Assembly: GCA_020002185.1 (NCBI GenBank) | Contig: CM034534.1 | Coordinates: 35,785,687 to 35,849,686 of the forward strand | From: Paraescarpia echinospica | Taxonomy: Eukaryota; Annelida; Polychaeta; Sabellida; Siboglinidae | Direction: 5' to 3' | Length of the DNA stretch: 64,000 bases | Shown here: piece by piece, positions 24,963-36,789 of the stretch | Layout: every line of letters starts with the position of its first letter | How positions within the stretch are numbered: position 1 is the stretch's first letter | Notes under the pieces: model-generated | What the model was told of the DNA's origin: nothing | The model's database searches: none | The model's input: the letters and a program-made list of their open reading frames with translations, nothing else | Made by a program: the position numbers and the translations under genes

Positions 24963-25321
24963 CTGTGACAAAAGGTGGTGCCAAAAAAGGGGACATCTAG
25001 TCAAAATTTCAAAATGCTATTTTACTTTGAACTTTTTTCTTGAATGTGTTATATCTTAGGTGTGTAAAATGATGCATGGCAAGATAACTGTTGTAGAAGT
25101 TCTAGGCTGGTGCATCAATTTATGTCTTTAACTGAAAAATGTTGTTTGTGATGGTGGACATAAAAGTTCTTTGAATTTGACATTTTGGTAGCATTCAAGA
25201 AGCTCCCCATCCATTGTAATGATATCTTGCTGATTTCTCTTTAGACTAGTGAACACTTTTATAAAAGTTTCCTAGTGCTTTATTTCTTTTCAGTCTTGAT
25301 TTCATGTCCACGTTTCTGTCC

Positions 25322-27350
25322 TCAGTCTATTTCTCGTGTTGTTCGTTTTGCAACTTTGAGTTGTACGTTATTCCAACAGTTGACAAACGTCTTGCGGAGA
25401 CATTCTTGTGGATTGTCTTGCAAGCATGGAGGGCAGAAACACGTAAGATTCCCTTCCAACGTGCTATTTCCCACGCGCTTGATGCTGTGAAGCTGACGTG
25501 TTCCTGGAACGGTCACCACAGCTGATGACGGAATTGATCTGTTAATCTGCTCTGTTGTGATCTGCGTGAAGGAGCGCTTGGTGTGGCAGCATTGGTCTGA
25601 AGGGGAATCGGGCAATGGCAAAGTGTAGTTATCACGGCAGTGCTGGTACATTGCTGCAGCACTTTGTACAATGCATTCACCCGCACGAATGTCATCATCA
25701 ACTGCCCTCTTGATGACGCCTCCACAAGCATCACATGCACTTTTGCCATGTCTTGAACCAAAATAACATCTCTCAATGGGAATGTTGCTACACGCATTTG
25801 AGAGGTGAAATAATGGGAGTTTTGATTAGTACTGGCCTGCACACCCATCTGAAAAGACAACCATCTTCTCAACCTTATCCATCACAGACAGAAGGTGGTC
25901 TGTCGTCTTGTCAAAGATCGTCTTTACCATACTGGCATCATGGTACAAGTCATCTTATAAAAATATCAGATAGTCCGTTACAGTTGCAGAGCAATGAGGG
26001 CAATTGTAATACAGCACTGTGGGATGCACGGTCACTTGACTGTAACCCCAATGGGCTGACTGCACTTCATCCTGATATTTGCAAAATCACAGACAGCCAC
26101 CGCCCACATCTTGGGGATTGCCGACAGGAGCGTCTTGAACTGGCCAAAATGCCACCTGAAGACAAAGAGGTATTTTGAGAATAGTTGCAGTTCCTTCATC
26201 AGCTCATCAAGGAGTACCTGCAAGGTTCCATCCTTTGATACTAGTTCTCTCCTCTTGCCACGAACAGATTTCACTATTTCCCAAATCTTCCATCTCACAA
26301 CTCTATTGTGAAAGGATTGGATCTCCTCTTGCAGCTTGACTTTGAGGTTGCTTGGACCGCAGATTGGGCACTTTCGATCCAAACAAGACTGCTTTGGCTC
26401 CTGGCAAAGGCTTTTTACTGACAGTGCATCTCTTCCATCAATTGGTTCCCTCAAGTGGCGATTGAGCGTGTCCAATTTGAGGTCTACATTCGTGCAGATC
26501 TCACAAAAGCACTACCTGTAGGTCTGCTTCCTGGATGTGAGGACACTGGTGAGCAAGTGGCGGTATAGACTCCGAAGGGACAACCTATGTTGAGGATGCT
26601 TTGATTGAAAGTCCTTGTGGATTCTTTTCATTCTTTTTAGGAGGAATTTTTTTGCATCAAAGTCTTTTTGGACACATATCTTTTTCCAGGCATGTCCACA
26701 GACACAGAAAACGAGATGACTGCTCTACTCGCAGGTGTTTGCTTTCTTTTGTACAATTCCTTTTCAGGCCGTTTCTTAGTTGGAGAGATAATGTCAAGCA
26801 TCAGTTTTCTAGTTCCTAAAGCTTTTTTGTTTCGTTGTCTTTTGACGTTACCAAGTTCTTTACAGAAGGAAGTTTTTAATTTTCGTGTGCAAGGGAAACT
26901 CCCGAGTTCTTTTTGTTTGGGGTTGTCTTTGCCTTCCTGAGTAGACTAGACACTAATGCGTTGTATACGGAACATTTGTTACTCTTCTGAGTGAGAAGGC
27001 GTTTTTTCATTCTGTAGATAGCGTTCTTCCGTGCTTCCTTCCCAGAAGATGGAGGGGTCACATTGGCATACTGCGATGCACTATGTATGTCTGCTGGATG
27101 AAGTTGTTCTGCCTCTTATGCAAGTGGCAGTGGCATAAAAAACAGTCTGTTGCAGCATCTCAACACTCAGTGATGGTGGCGGCGTCTCTACACCAGGTGT
27201 TGGCGGCATATCTACACTATGTGTTGGCGGCGTCTCTACACTAGGTGGTGGCGAAGTCTCTACACTAGGTGGTGAAAGCGTCTCTACACTAGGTGGTGGC
27301 AGCATCTCTACACTAGGTGATGGTGGGTTCTCAACACGCTGTATTGGCAT
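25322..27350 (-). pseudogene. Conserved transposon-type ORF, possible transposase (decayed)
   Basis: Read on the minus strand across several frame breaks, this encodes one long protein. In order: an N-terminal tract of PSVET repeats (27350-27150), a basic region (RKNAIYRMKKRLLT near 27020), VSVDMPGKRYVSKKT near 26690, a Cys cluster (CEICTNVDLKLDTLNRHL near 26490, CLDRKCPICG near 26375), FRWHFGQFKTLL near 26160, AVCDFAN near 26110, then FSDGCAGQY near 25890 and YFGSRHGKSACDACGG near 25770. The last two motifs and the Cys cluster fit a multi-copy family I know from invertebrate genomes, usually annotated as uncharacterised. A DDE-type transposase is my inference from the conserved acidic motifs and the flanking inverted repeats; it is not proven. 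Multiple stops and frameshifts make it inactive. Confidence 0.7.
27151..27345. repeat. 24-bp coding-type tandem repeat
   Basis: About eight 24-bp units with core TCTCTACACTAGGTGGTGGC. In the minus frame each adds one eight-residue unit with PSVET. It lies at the N-terminus of the decayed ORF, so it may be a coding minisatellite of the element. Confidence 0.85.
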
Positions 27351-28196
27351 CTTTTCTTTCTGATTGTAATATGCAGCACATTTCTCTCTGTGACGTAGCT
27401 ATTACTATTAATTCTGGTCGGTTGTGACGTTTTTGGTCGATTGTGACAACTAACAATTATCGGACATGACAGCAAAACTTACCCGGCCTTCTCGGCGGCG
27501 TCATTGTACGAAGCCCAACCAATGTGGTAAATGATGTGACTGCTTCAGGCCAGTCACTGCTTAATCCGTGGCGCCGTAAGGGCTTTTGCATATCTGATAT
27601 CGGCGATTAGTCGTTCGTGACGATCGGACAATAATTTCACGTATCAACAAAATGATCGTCTTACAGTATTTTATATTACACTAGAACGCCCGACATGTTA
27701 ATTTATGTATTTGTAGACAAACATCGGCTTTTGTGTAACATGGTTGGCGGACATTAAGCGTCACAAACGACGGTAAATTTTATCGATCAAATTCACTTTA
27801 AAAAAATAGTTATTTTTATGTTATTTCTAAGTAAGCATATGTTCTGTTCCATGTTTTATCGAATCCATAACCGATGGTTAATGTTAGTGCTGTGAGTTTT
27901 GTTCACGGGACGTCAAAAGTGAATCACCGTCAGTTGTCCCCTTTTCCAGCCTCTCAAAATTGCGCCGTTTTCAACTTCCACTGAGATTTTAACGCAGTTT
28001 GTGGTAACTGAATAACACCATTTTTTTCGTATGTCTGTCTTTTTTATATTCTAAGAACTTGACACAAGAAACAAACCTATATTTTGTAACAAAAACATTT
28101 TTATTTTGGATGCAAACCAATCGGGGGTTCGCTCCACTACCTTTTGTCACAGGCTCATATACATATATGAAATCTAGGACTACTATATATATAGGT

Positions 28197-28203
28197 GTGT
28201 GTT

Positions 28204-28296
<93 letters not shown>

Positions 28297-28373
28297 CTGT
28301 GTGTGTGTAAGTGTCTGTGTCTGTGTCTGTGTCTGTGTCTGTGTCTCTGTGCGTGTGCGTGTGCGTATATAAT
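28197..28373. repeat. GT and GTGTCT satellite
   Basis: (GT)n with interruptions from 28197, followed by a TGTGTC hexamer run from about 28312 to 28346 and GTGCGT repeats. It abuts the right end of the TIR element. Confidence 0.93.
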
Positions 28374-28457
28374 ATTATATATATATATATATATGTATAC
28401 ATGTATATATGTGTGTATATATATATATATACATACACACATATATATACGCACACG

Positions 28458-28460
<3 letters not shown>
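28350..28460. repeat. AT-rich palindrome with GC arms
   Basis: The arm GCGTGTGCGTATATA near 28352-28370 is inverse to TATATACGCACACGC near 28446-28460, enclosing AT and GTATACATG alternating tracts. It is expected to extrude as a cruciform. Confidence 0.75.
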
Positions 28461-28488
<28 letters not shown>

Positions 28489-28737
28489 CTATCTACCATA
28501 TTGCCTGTATAGCACTTAATAATACCACTTGCAATGACAACAACCACACACATTTTAACGTTCGAAAATGCATCAGATGTGCTCAGTATGATTTCAGTTA
28601 ACCCTTTTAATAATATAGGCGCTTGTTTTTTATTTCAATTCCATGTTTATAAATATACTAATTTCGAATTACAGGTATTGTAGTTTTCACTAAAACTATA
28701 CTAGATGTACCGCTGTATATGCACAGGAAATATAGTG

Positions 28738-29385
28738 AGGTATGGTCAGTGTGACGTGTGGTCAGTTTGATGCATGGTCAGTGTGATGTGTGGTCAGTGT
28801 GATGTGTGATCAGTGTGAGGTGTGGTCAGTGTGAGGTGTTGTCAGTGTGAGGTGTGATCAGCGTGAGATGAGGTCAGTGTGGGGTGTTGTCAGTGTCAGG
28901 TGTGGCCTGTGTCAAGTATGATCAGTGTCAGGTGTGGTCAGTGTGATGTATTCAGTGTGATGAGTGGTGAGTGTGAGGTGTGACCAATGTGAGGTGTGGT
29001 TAGTGTGAGGTGTGATCAGTGTGAGGTGTGCTCAGTGTGAGGTGTGGTTAGTGTGATGTGTGATCAGTGTGAGGTGTGGTCAGTGTGAGGTGTTGTCAGT
29101 GTGAGGTGTGATCAGCGTGAGATGAGGTCAGTGTGGGGTGTTGTCAGTGTCAGGTGTGGACTGTGTCAAGTATGATCAGTGTCAGGTGTGGTCAGTGTGA
29201 TGTATTCAGTGTGATGAGTGGTGAGTGTGAGGTGTGACCAATGTGAGGTGTGGTTAGTGTGAGGTGTGCTCAGTGTGAGGTGTGGTCAGTGTGAGGTTTG
29301 ATCAATGTGAGGCGTGGTCAGTGGGAGGTATGGTTAGTGTAACGTGCTATCATTGTCAAATGTTGTCAGTGTGAGATGTAGACCC
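28738..29385. repeat. 16-bp minisatellite with 254-bp higher-order repeat
   Basis: About 40 degenerate units of type GGTGTGGTCAGTGTGA. The variant phrase GATCAGCGTGAGATGAGG occurs at about 28856 and again 254 bp later, and the following variants (CTGTGTCAAGTATG, GATGTATTCAGTGTGATGAG) repeat at the same offset, so a block of about 16 units was duplicated as a whole. Confidence 0.92.
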
Positions 29386-29478
29386 TGTGATATGTGGTCA
29401 ATGTGAGATTATTTCAGTTTATTTCCTTATGCAATGCTGGATTTCTAAAGTGTGCAGCTTTGTCAAGCAACTGATACA

Positions 29479-30250
29479 TTATTTTTTAACTTTAATTGTT
29501 AAAACTAATAATATCGCAAACCTTACCTGTGTATTTATGTTATGGTCGTTGGTGGCCAAGTGGAGTCGGGCTGTGATGCCTTGACGGCTGAACTTCTTCC
29601 ACTTGGGTGCATATTTGAGGAAGAGGGCGTGTAAGCTCTCCAGTTCACCAGGGAATTCCTGATCCACATCTCCTTCATCAAGCTTGGATCACCATCACAA
29701 GCTGATGCGCAATACCACAGGTGGTTGGCAATTGCGTCTATCGAATGGACAACCTCAAATTTCTTGGCAGACAACAACCTTTATTTCTTGGTAATCCTCT
29801 TACTAAAGCTGGGATGTATGTCAGTGGCAAGTGTGGTGATATTCACCCCATGGTCAGTCAGGTTGTCTAAGCAGCGTTTCAGGCACTCCACTTCCATCCA
29901 GTAACTGTTCTTGACCTCTGTGACCCGAACAGTTTCTTGAGCAATGATGAGTTGGCTGTCAGTGTCCATAATGATGTAAGTGCCAAATGTAACGTTGTGT
30001 CCTGGACTTCACATCTTGCATCGACAGAGCTGACATGATGGCCTCTGAATAGCATCTCTACATGTCCTCTATCTCTGGCAGTATGTATGCCCGCTGTATG
30101 TTATAGCACTGGCGGGGTGACAAGGCGCATAGGTTGGCCAAATTGCACATCCCTTGTACACTGTGAATGAATGTCCTGTCAGGAAGAGGACGCTTGGTAT
30201 CAACAAGTTACTCTAAATTTGACCACTCTTGGGTTGTGAGTGCCACATGA
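29479..30250 (-). pseudogene. Transposase-like ORF remnant
   Basis: Minus-strand reading across frame breaks gives SPGHNVTFGTY, then IMDTDSQLIIAQE, VTEVKNSYWMEVECLKRCL, LATDIHPSFSK, AIANHLWYCASACDGDPSLM and LHALFLKYAPKWKKF. The block order (acidic DT, the SYxME-LKR helix, TDxHxSxxK, NHLWxC) matches a repetitive family common in aquatic animal genomes whose members look like transposases. Stops interrupt it near 30060 and 29780. The superfamily is not assigned from sequence alone. Confidence 0.6.
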
Positions 30251-30259
30251 ACGAGTGGC

Positions 30260-31165
30260 CATCAACACATTCTGTGGTCACAACCACTATAAACCCAATA
30301 ACTGTTGATGCTAGGCTTTGATATAAGTGGTTTATTGCAGTTTGGTGTTTTAGCAGGTGCAGAAAATTAAATGTGTTTTTTTCTCACAAATGACAAACTT
30401 TCTTTCTTTCCCATTAGTGTAAGAACCGCTTGAGTGATTAAAATGTGAGTTCATGATTAAAATGCATATTCACTCAAAAGTGTTAAACATTTGAACTTAC
30501 TTTGTAAATAAAAATATTATTTATTAATATTTGTGACTTTTTCCTGTGACGTTATTTCCTTTTTTCCTTGTTAGACCTACATTCAGAAGTCAATAAATGA
30601 TATACAATGTCCTTGTTATTAAAAATATACATTGGTGTTTGCAGTCATGCAATTTATATTAGGAAAAATCTTGATATGAGAACATGCTTGCTAAATTGTC
30701 GCCTCAAAACTGGAGCATCAATTCGGGGTCTATTGTTACAAGCCAATATTTGAGACACATAAATTAGTATTAGGTCTACATGGTGATTAACTTTAGTTGA
30801 CTGATGTGAACATACTTACTATGCCAATAACTAATTATATCAGGTATGACTATACTATTTTGTTGTATGCTATTGACTGTATCGTAAAAAAGGATTTTTA
30901 AGGATTTAAATACTTGTAATGTCACTTATTTAAATGCGGTTACATTTTATAGTATTTGAGCTGTCCAACTTCAATAATATTTGTATTTAACTATTTCTTT
31001 TAAAATATTACATTCCAATGCTTACAATGCATGATTGACAGGGCTTGGTTCGGACTGTGACTAATGTTGACTAATATATGACGACATTATTTCGCAATTC
31101 GTTATACTGGTTACGGTAGCTGGCATTTATTTTTGTAATTATTTTGAAGAAGGGTCGGCACAAAT
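30260..31165. other. No recognised gene
   Basis: AT-rich noncoding sequence. The TTTCTTTCTTTCCC phrase and short repeats are the only structure seen. Confidence 0.4.
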
Positions 31166-31169
31166 TGCT

Positions 31170-32815
31170 ATAAACCAAATCAGCGGATTGGTGGAGAACA
31201 TTGTTCTCAGAGGAATATATTATTACTATTACTAAAATGTTAGTTATTCTCTTCGTTTCGTGTGACAAATAAGACTTGCACATGATAGCGCCATACCTCT
31301 CTGTCTTGGGCTCTCCTTGCCTTGCCGGCAAGACTATCGCACTGTGTGATGCATAACTTATGAATATCAACATAAGCTATGTTATCAACAGTAATTTTAG
31401 TAACTCAAATTAATTACGTGGGATTCGATATGTCGGTCATTGAATTCTGTCCAAAGGGTGATATTCTAATACGGAGCTAAGGTAGTTTTTCTTCGCAGTT
31501 TTACGGGACGTTGTAGCAACGATTCAAACAATCACATCAGTACTTTTCACAGACAATATATTATCTTTGTTGATGCATGGGCGTGAATCACAGGCAAACA
31601 ATAAAATACCACAAATAAACACAGAAGCCACTGAACTGTTCTTGTGAATAATTCTGAAAGACCCGTGGACTGAAAAGAAATGTAATGAAGATCTCATTGG
31701 ATCAGCCAAATTAAAAAAACCGTTATGTAAACAGTGAATTATTGTATTGTACTTGGGAAATGGAATGGACATTTTTTGTGTTCTTTGATTTCATTAGAAA
31801 GAAATCAATTAGTCGGCCTAATGAAGTGTACAATTACGTTAGCGCTATCGCCTCTAATATACAGTGTGTCAGTAAAGCGGAGTGGAGTGTATATCCGACG
31901 TTTTCTGGTAACTGCATATCAGAAATATATACTTAGAACGATTCCCAGATTTTGTACTAGATTTAGTACGATGTTTTCAGAATAAACAAGAGTGCACACA
32001 AAAGAGTGAAATTGATAAGTTGACCTCAAGTCCAAATACCTACATGCGCCCCTCCTCCAACGTTACCTCCCGGAGTGACGGCATTGCAACGCACCTGTAA
32101 CATCCGCTACCAGACACAGGTGCTACCGAAATAGTACAATTACTTCTAAAGGTGTTGATGAATGGCCGGGGTCAGCGTGACTACGTTATTGTGAAGCATC
32201 AGCTCCAACGAAGTATAAACGACATATTGAATCCTACGTAATTAATTTTAGTTACTAGAATGAATGCTAAAAGGTTATGTTGACATTCATATGTTATGCA
32301 TCATAGAATGTGATAGTCTTGCCGACAAACATGTAATAATAATAATAATAAATTAAATTATAATTAAAAAAACAAATAATAATGAATTAAATAAAAATTA
32401 CTTTTTAAGTACCAATATCCGCAAACAATCCGTGCTAAGTGGCGCACAACACCAAAAGAATAAGCATTCTCGTACTCGTATGTTAGGTAAATGTCGTCAA
32501 CAAATGGATGGATGTACACTTAATTTTCCCATTTTCCACTTATTTTACATATGTTCTGCGCTGTTCAGGAACAACAACATAAACGCAAGTTATTATGTTA
32601 GTCAAGAAACGAAGACTCCTGCGCTAACCTGGGGCACAGCAGCAAGGAGAGCCCAAGACAGGGTCTGGCGAAATCTTGTGCAAGCCTTATTTGCTCCACG
32701 AAACGAAGAGAATAACTAAGTAGAGTATGTCGGACTAACATTTTAGTTATAGTAATAATGTATTCCCCTGAGAACAATGTTCTTCACCAGCTAACAGAAT
32801 CAGCCCCACATTTTT
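31170..32815. mobile_element. Long-TIR element (composite repeat, copy 2)
   Basis: The left end (31170-31400) and the right end (about 32270-32815, inverse) share GAGAACATTGTTCTCAG, ATTATTACTAT, CTAAAATG, TTAGTTATTCTCTTCG, TTGCACA and GGGCTCTCCTTG. The right arm is longer, with internal segments the left arm lacks. Between them lie a decayed LINE tail on the plus strand (about 31600-31720) and a region matching 5420-5900. The whole matches 3940-6010, which lacks one arm and carries an extra MITE. A fold-back type DNA transposon is the simplest reading. Confidence 0.75.
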
Positions 32816-32819
32816 CCTC

Positions 32820-33599
32820 ACAGAAAGTGGAGAAAGCAGAGCGGGAAAGAGGAAGGAGGGAGAGAGGGAAGGAGGCAGAGAGAGAAGGAGGGAGAGAGGG
32901 AAGGAGGCAGAGAGGGAAGGAGGAAGAAAGGGAAGGAGGGAGAGAGGGAAGGGGGAGAGAAAAAGGAGGGAGAAAGGGAGAGACGAATGAACAACACAAA
33001 CACCGTGAGTGCATGGCTGTAAATGTTTGAGTGAGTGTACTGGTGTCTCGAAATAATTATTTCCGGCACAAAGAACAATGGCTACCCGTCACACAGAGAC
33101 TTAGCAATATAAGTTACCCATTGTTCGCGCTCAGAGCGAATACACATGAACAATACAGACAACCTATTAACTACATTTGACAGCCTTTATGTCATTCACA
33201 TTCACTGGAGGTGTGTGGAAATCACTGGTGTGTAGCACATTGCCAAGTTAACAATTATACTGACGACGCGATATTGCGACACATTCCGAAATGAAAAGGT
33301 TAATTATTTCTAGATGCCTACGTTGCTGGTCGGTGTGTCAGTGCGACCGCGGGTGATCTGACAGTGTTGTTAACTCGTCTTTTGGGTGAAAGGTGGGCAA
33401 TTGTCTTTTTGCAGAAAATTGATCATTTAATTCGTATAGGTAGTACACCAACGCAGTCACTCTACAAACATTTCCCTCGCTTTCGTTCCTATCTCCCCTT
33501 TCTCCCTTGCTGCTTTCCCTGTCTTCCTAAATTGCGTCCTCCCTTCATAATTCACCCTTTACCCCACATTCATTCCAACGCTACTTCCCCCCTCCCTTC

Positions 33600-33635
<36 letters not shown>
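32820..33635. repeat. Interspersed duplicated block, copy 2, with purine tract
   Basis: Starts with a GAGGGAGAGAGGGAAGGAGG purine tract (32828-32985), then matches 7555-8200 directly, and ends in an AT dinucleotide run (33603-33633). Confidence 0.8.
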
Positions 33636-33636
<1 letters not shown>

Positions 33637-33770
33637 GTGTTGTGCATTTAAATAATTGTAGTCCTACATTTCATATACGTATATATACACACATGCACAC
33701 ATACATAATTACACAAATATATTCCTACATATATACAAAAAGAGATATGGTATTGAAAAACGTTATATTT

Positions 33771-33842
33771 CACGTTCAGTTACATTTGACATTGCAATTC
33801 AATATATATATTGCATTTCAATGTCAAATGTAACTGAACGTG
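33771..33842. repeat. Perfect hairpin, 24-bp arms
   Basis: The arm at 33771-33794 (CACGTTCAGTTACATTTGAC then ATTG) is repeated exactly in inverse at 33819-33842 around a 24-base AT-rich loop. A second short palindrome of alternating TA follows at about 33841-33862. A diverged single-arm relative is at about 35190-35215. Confidence 0.93.
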
Positions 33843-33884
33843 TGTATATATATATATACACATTGAAATTCAATATATATATAT

Positions 33885-34640
33885 GGAACATCAGAAGTCC
33901 CTTGCCTTCCGCTCTCCAAGGTTGTCAGAAACGGCGTTGTCGTGTATGTTTCTGAAGTTTCGCCCGCTTCCATTTGCCACCCACAGTTGGAAGTTACCGA
34001 CGGTCGTTGTCAAACACAAGAACAATCCAACGAAGATGACGCCAACATCCTTGTCGACAGTGTGCACCACGACTGTCTTCGCCCCTTGCAGAAGAGCGTG
34101 TAGTGAGTGGTGAGTGGTGAGCGTGTCTGCCTCCTCGTGGGAACACAATTAATCCATGACTGTCCAATATGCAGCTACCAGTTGTTACGGACACCACCTT
34201 GTCTTCTGGCCATTGCTCCGTCTGGATTTTCCTAGAAACTTTAAAAGATCCTCCTTGTTTTTTTAGTCCCGCAGGAACTCTGGCCATTTCTTTGGAACTT
34301 TGGCTTGTCTTGTAACTCGCACTCACCCACCGTGTCCGAGCTTCTCCCTGGCTGTTAGTTTCAAGCTGGTATCGACATATTTGTCCCACACAATGTCCAA
34401 CCTCGATGTCGATTCAAGTTCCCTCTTGATGAATGGTATGAACACATGCTCGGACTTGGTTTGCAATGTACAATTTACCAAACAGTGATGCATCTGGCTT
34501 GGTGTTCGACAGCTGCGTGCGTTTCTTCTTCTCCAGCTTCGGTTTTTTATTTTTCTTCAGATGCGTCCCGACATATAACGCGTAATCTCCAGTTGGTAGA
34601 ACAGTTATTTGTCTCTTCAATGTGGGTACTTTCCATCTGA
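33885..34640 (-). pseudogene. Transposon-associated ORF remnant (HEEADT family)
   Basis: Minus-strand frames give an N-terminal part (KPDASLFGKLYI near 34500, then the WVSASYKTSQSSKEMARVPAG region near 34290) and a C-terminal part with CSHEEADTLTTHH, HTVDKDVGVIFVG and LQLWVANGSGRNF (34148-33950). The CxHEEADT plus TVDTDV plus LWVAFGxGKNF order is typical of a multi-copy family in invertebrate and fish genomes. Several frameshifts separate the parts. The biochemical role of the family is unknown to me. Confidence 0.6.
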
Positions 34641-34649
34641 AACAAAATA

Positions 34650-35380
34650 GTATTAAAATGGGTCGATTTGTTTTATCCGAGTACGCGCAATTTACGTTAG
34701 GCCTATCATTGTATATTGTTGATACAGCATAACTTAACGGATCTATTGATTGTACATTGTGACTGGGAAAGACATTTCCAACTGTCTTTATTACAATAAA
34801 TGCTTAATCTGAATGTCACTAAACTTATCTTGCATATATGCACAAAAACAGTCTCCCTGCTGAAGAATACACATTTCCCTATCATTGCCAATTGACCTTG
34901 CCATTTCCAGGTTACTGACATGTAACCTTGACATTCAAGGTCAAGAACACAACATCATATTTGGATCCGGCATGCTTGCGTATAAAACAGCGATGGTAGT
35001 GAAAAATATGAGGTTCATTATCGTTATTATTATATAAACAAAAATAGGGACGTTTTTGAAGAAAAAAATATTTGATCTTGACGTTCAATGTCATACATAT
35101 ACATATAAGCCCATATACATGCATACATAAATGATTACACACACACTCGTACACATATAAAAAGCCAGAAGTGGTATTAAAAAATATATTATATGTTCAG
35201 TAACATTTTATCTTGAAATTCATGGTCAAGGACACCAAATCTGACTTGGAGCCCCCTCTATAGGATTTGCCGTGAAATTCTACACATATGGTCCAATGTT
35301 TAAGCTTTTATCCCTAAAATAACGATTTGGCCAAAAACTGGCCTTACAAATCAGACTATTACTCCCTTACCCGCGTTTAA
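34650..35380. other. Noncoding loop sequence
   Basis: No gene recognised. Short CTTGACATTCAAGGTCAAG-like phrases occur at about 34926 and 35070-35090, and the 35100-35260 stretch is distantly related to 33680-33815. Confidence 0.4.
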
Positions 35381-35764
35381 TCGACTGTCCGGATGGTGGA
35401 CTTATTGCAGAACAGATCACTGCCTGCTTCACAACTTTAGGCCTATTGTTTCCTAGCTAAACATAACCCGTTCTGATGGTGAAATCACGTGTTTCGATTC
35501 GATCAAATCAAGTGTCTTCGTACGTTGAATCACGAGATTCTGTCAACAGTCTTCACGTGAAAACAATTGTCTGTAGTCTCCAGACACGTGTTCTAACTGG
35601 TTCAGATCACGTGGAATCACGGAACTACTCTACGTGTTAGATCCCGTAGGAGATCTAACCAGACAGACAAATGTGCACAGGTGGACACTGGGTTCCTTAT
35701 TTCCTGGGTAGGCATATTGAAAAACAGAAGTAATCAAGCGCGGATGATGGCACGTTTCACGTCC

Positions 35765-35975
<211 letters not shown>

Positions 35976-36119
35976 AGTGTGGGGGGAGAGCTCGCAAATA
36001 ATTGATAAACAAACGTTGCTAGTTTGTAGCACACTCGGATCAATACCGCAGATCTTGAACATCTGTTAGTAGGCCTAAGACACACACACGCACGCACGCA
36101 CGAACGCACATGCACATCG

Positions 36120-36785
36120 AACTTCTATTTTGAGTAGAATCGTGTATACTAATGTGTCTCCGGATTTAATCTAATGTAATTGAGCTAGCGTATGTGAGTG
36201 GATATCTTAACGATTTTCTCCCAGACAGTTTGCCTCTCGCGCGCCAAACGTTCAGGGGCTAATCTAGGAACCCTCGAATATAAATGCTTTTGACGCAATA
36301 ACAAACATATTTAAACAAAGGAACTACGTGTGTTTCCTTAACTACACTGCTGGTAAAGTATACGCGACCACCAGTGACCACCATCATAATCGACAATCCT
36401 CCAGGTTACATGTCAAGCTGGGTGATAGCCTAGTAACCACTGGAGCATGACAAAACACCTCGTGTCCGGGACAGTTAGGTGTGACACGCCCCCGGGTCAT
36501 GATGACCCTGTCTGCGACCATGTATTATGGTATCGACCTCTTCGGAACAACTGGCTATTTCGGAGTGTTTTCGTAGTTTCGATGATTTATAGCCTCTGTA
36601 TCAGACTGTACAAGTCACAAACACTGGCCAGGCAAGGGGGTCGAGGGAAGGGCCTACTAAATTGGTGACATTCGGATAATCCCGTCGTCGGGTAAATAGT
36701 ACATGCGGAATTCTCACGAACTTGGTGCCATGTCAACATTGAATTAAGGATTGGTTAGTAACGCCACAGGTTAGCTTCCCTTACA
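36120..36785. repeat. 750-bp block, copy C of three (inverse)
   Basis: Inverse copy of 22980-23722 and 8314-9062. It is shorter in the middle, where the segment equivalent to 23130-23165 is missing. Confidence 0.85.
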
Positions 36786-36789
36786 CATA

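Larger units (their letters stand above)
24897..28196. mobile_element. TIR-bounded DNA transposon candidate with decayed ORF
   Basis: The left end at 24897 (GTAGTCCTAGATTTCATATA, then an AT tract, then CGCCTGTGACAAAAGGT) recurs in inverse at 28196-28130 (same opening, short AT tract, then AGCCTGTGACAAAAGGT). A second inverse pair lies further in: AAAAGGGGACA at 24988 and TGTCCCCTTTT at 27936. Between them lies a single minus-strand ORF of a conserved repetitive family (25322-27350). No target duplication is visible. A related left end (GTAGTCCTACATTTCATATA) recurs at 33657, with some homology outside it, so the true outer boundary is uncertain. Superfamily not assigned. Confidence 0.65.
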
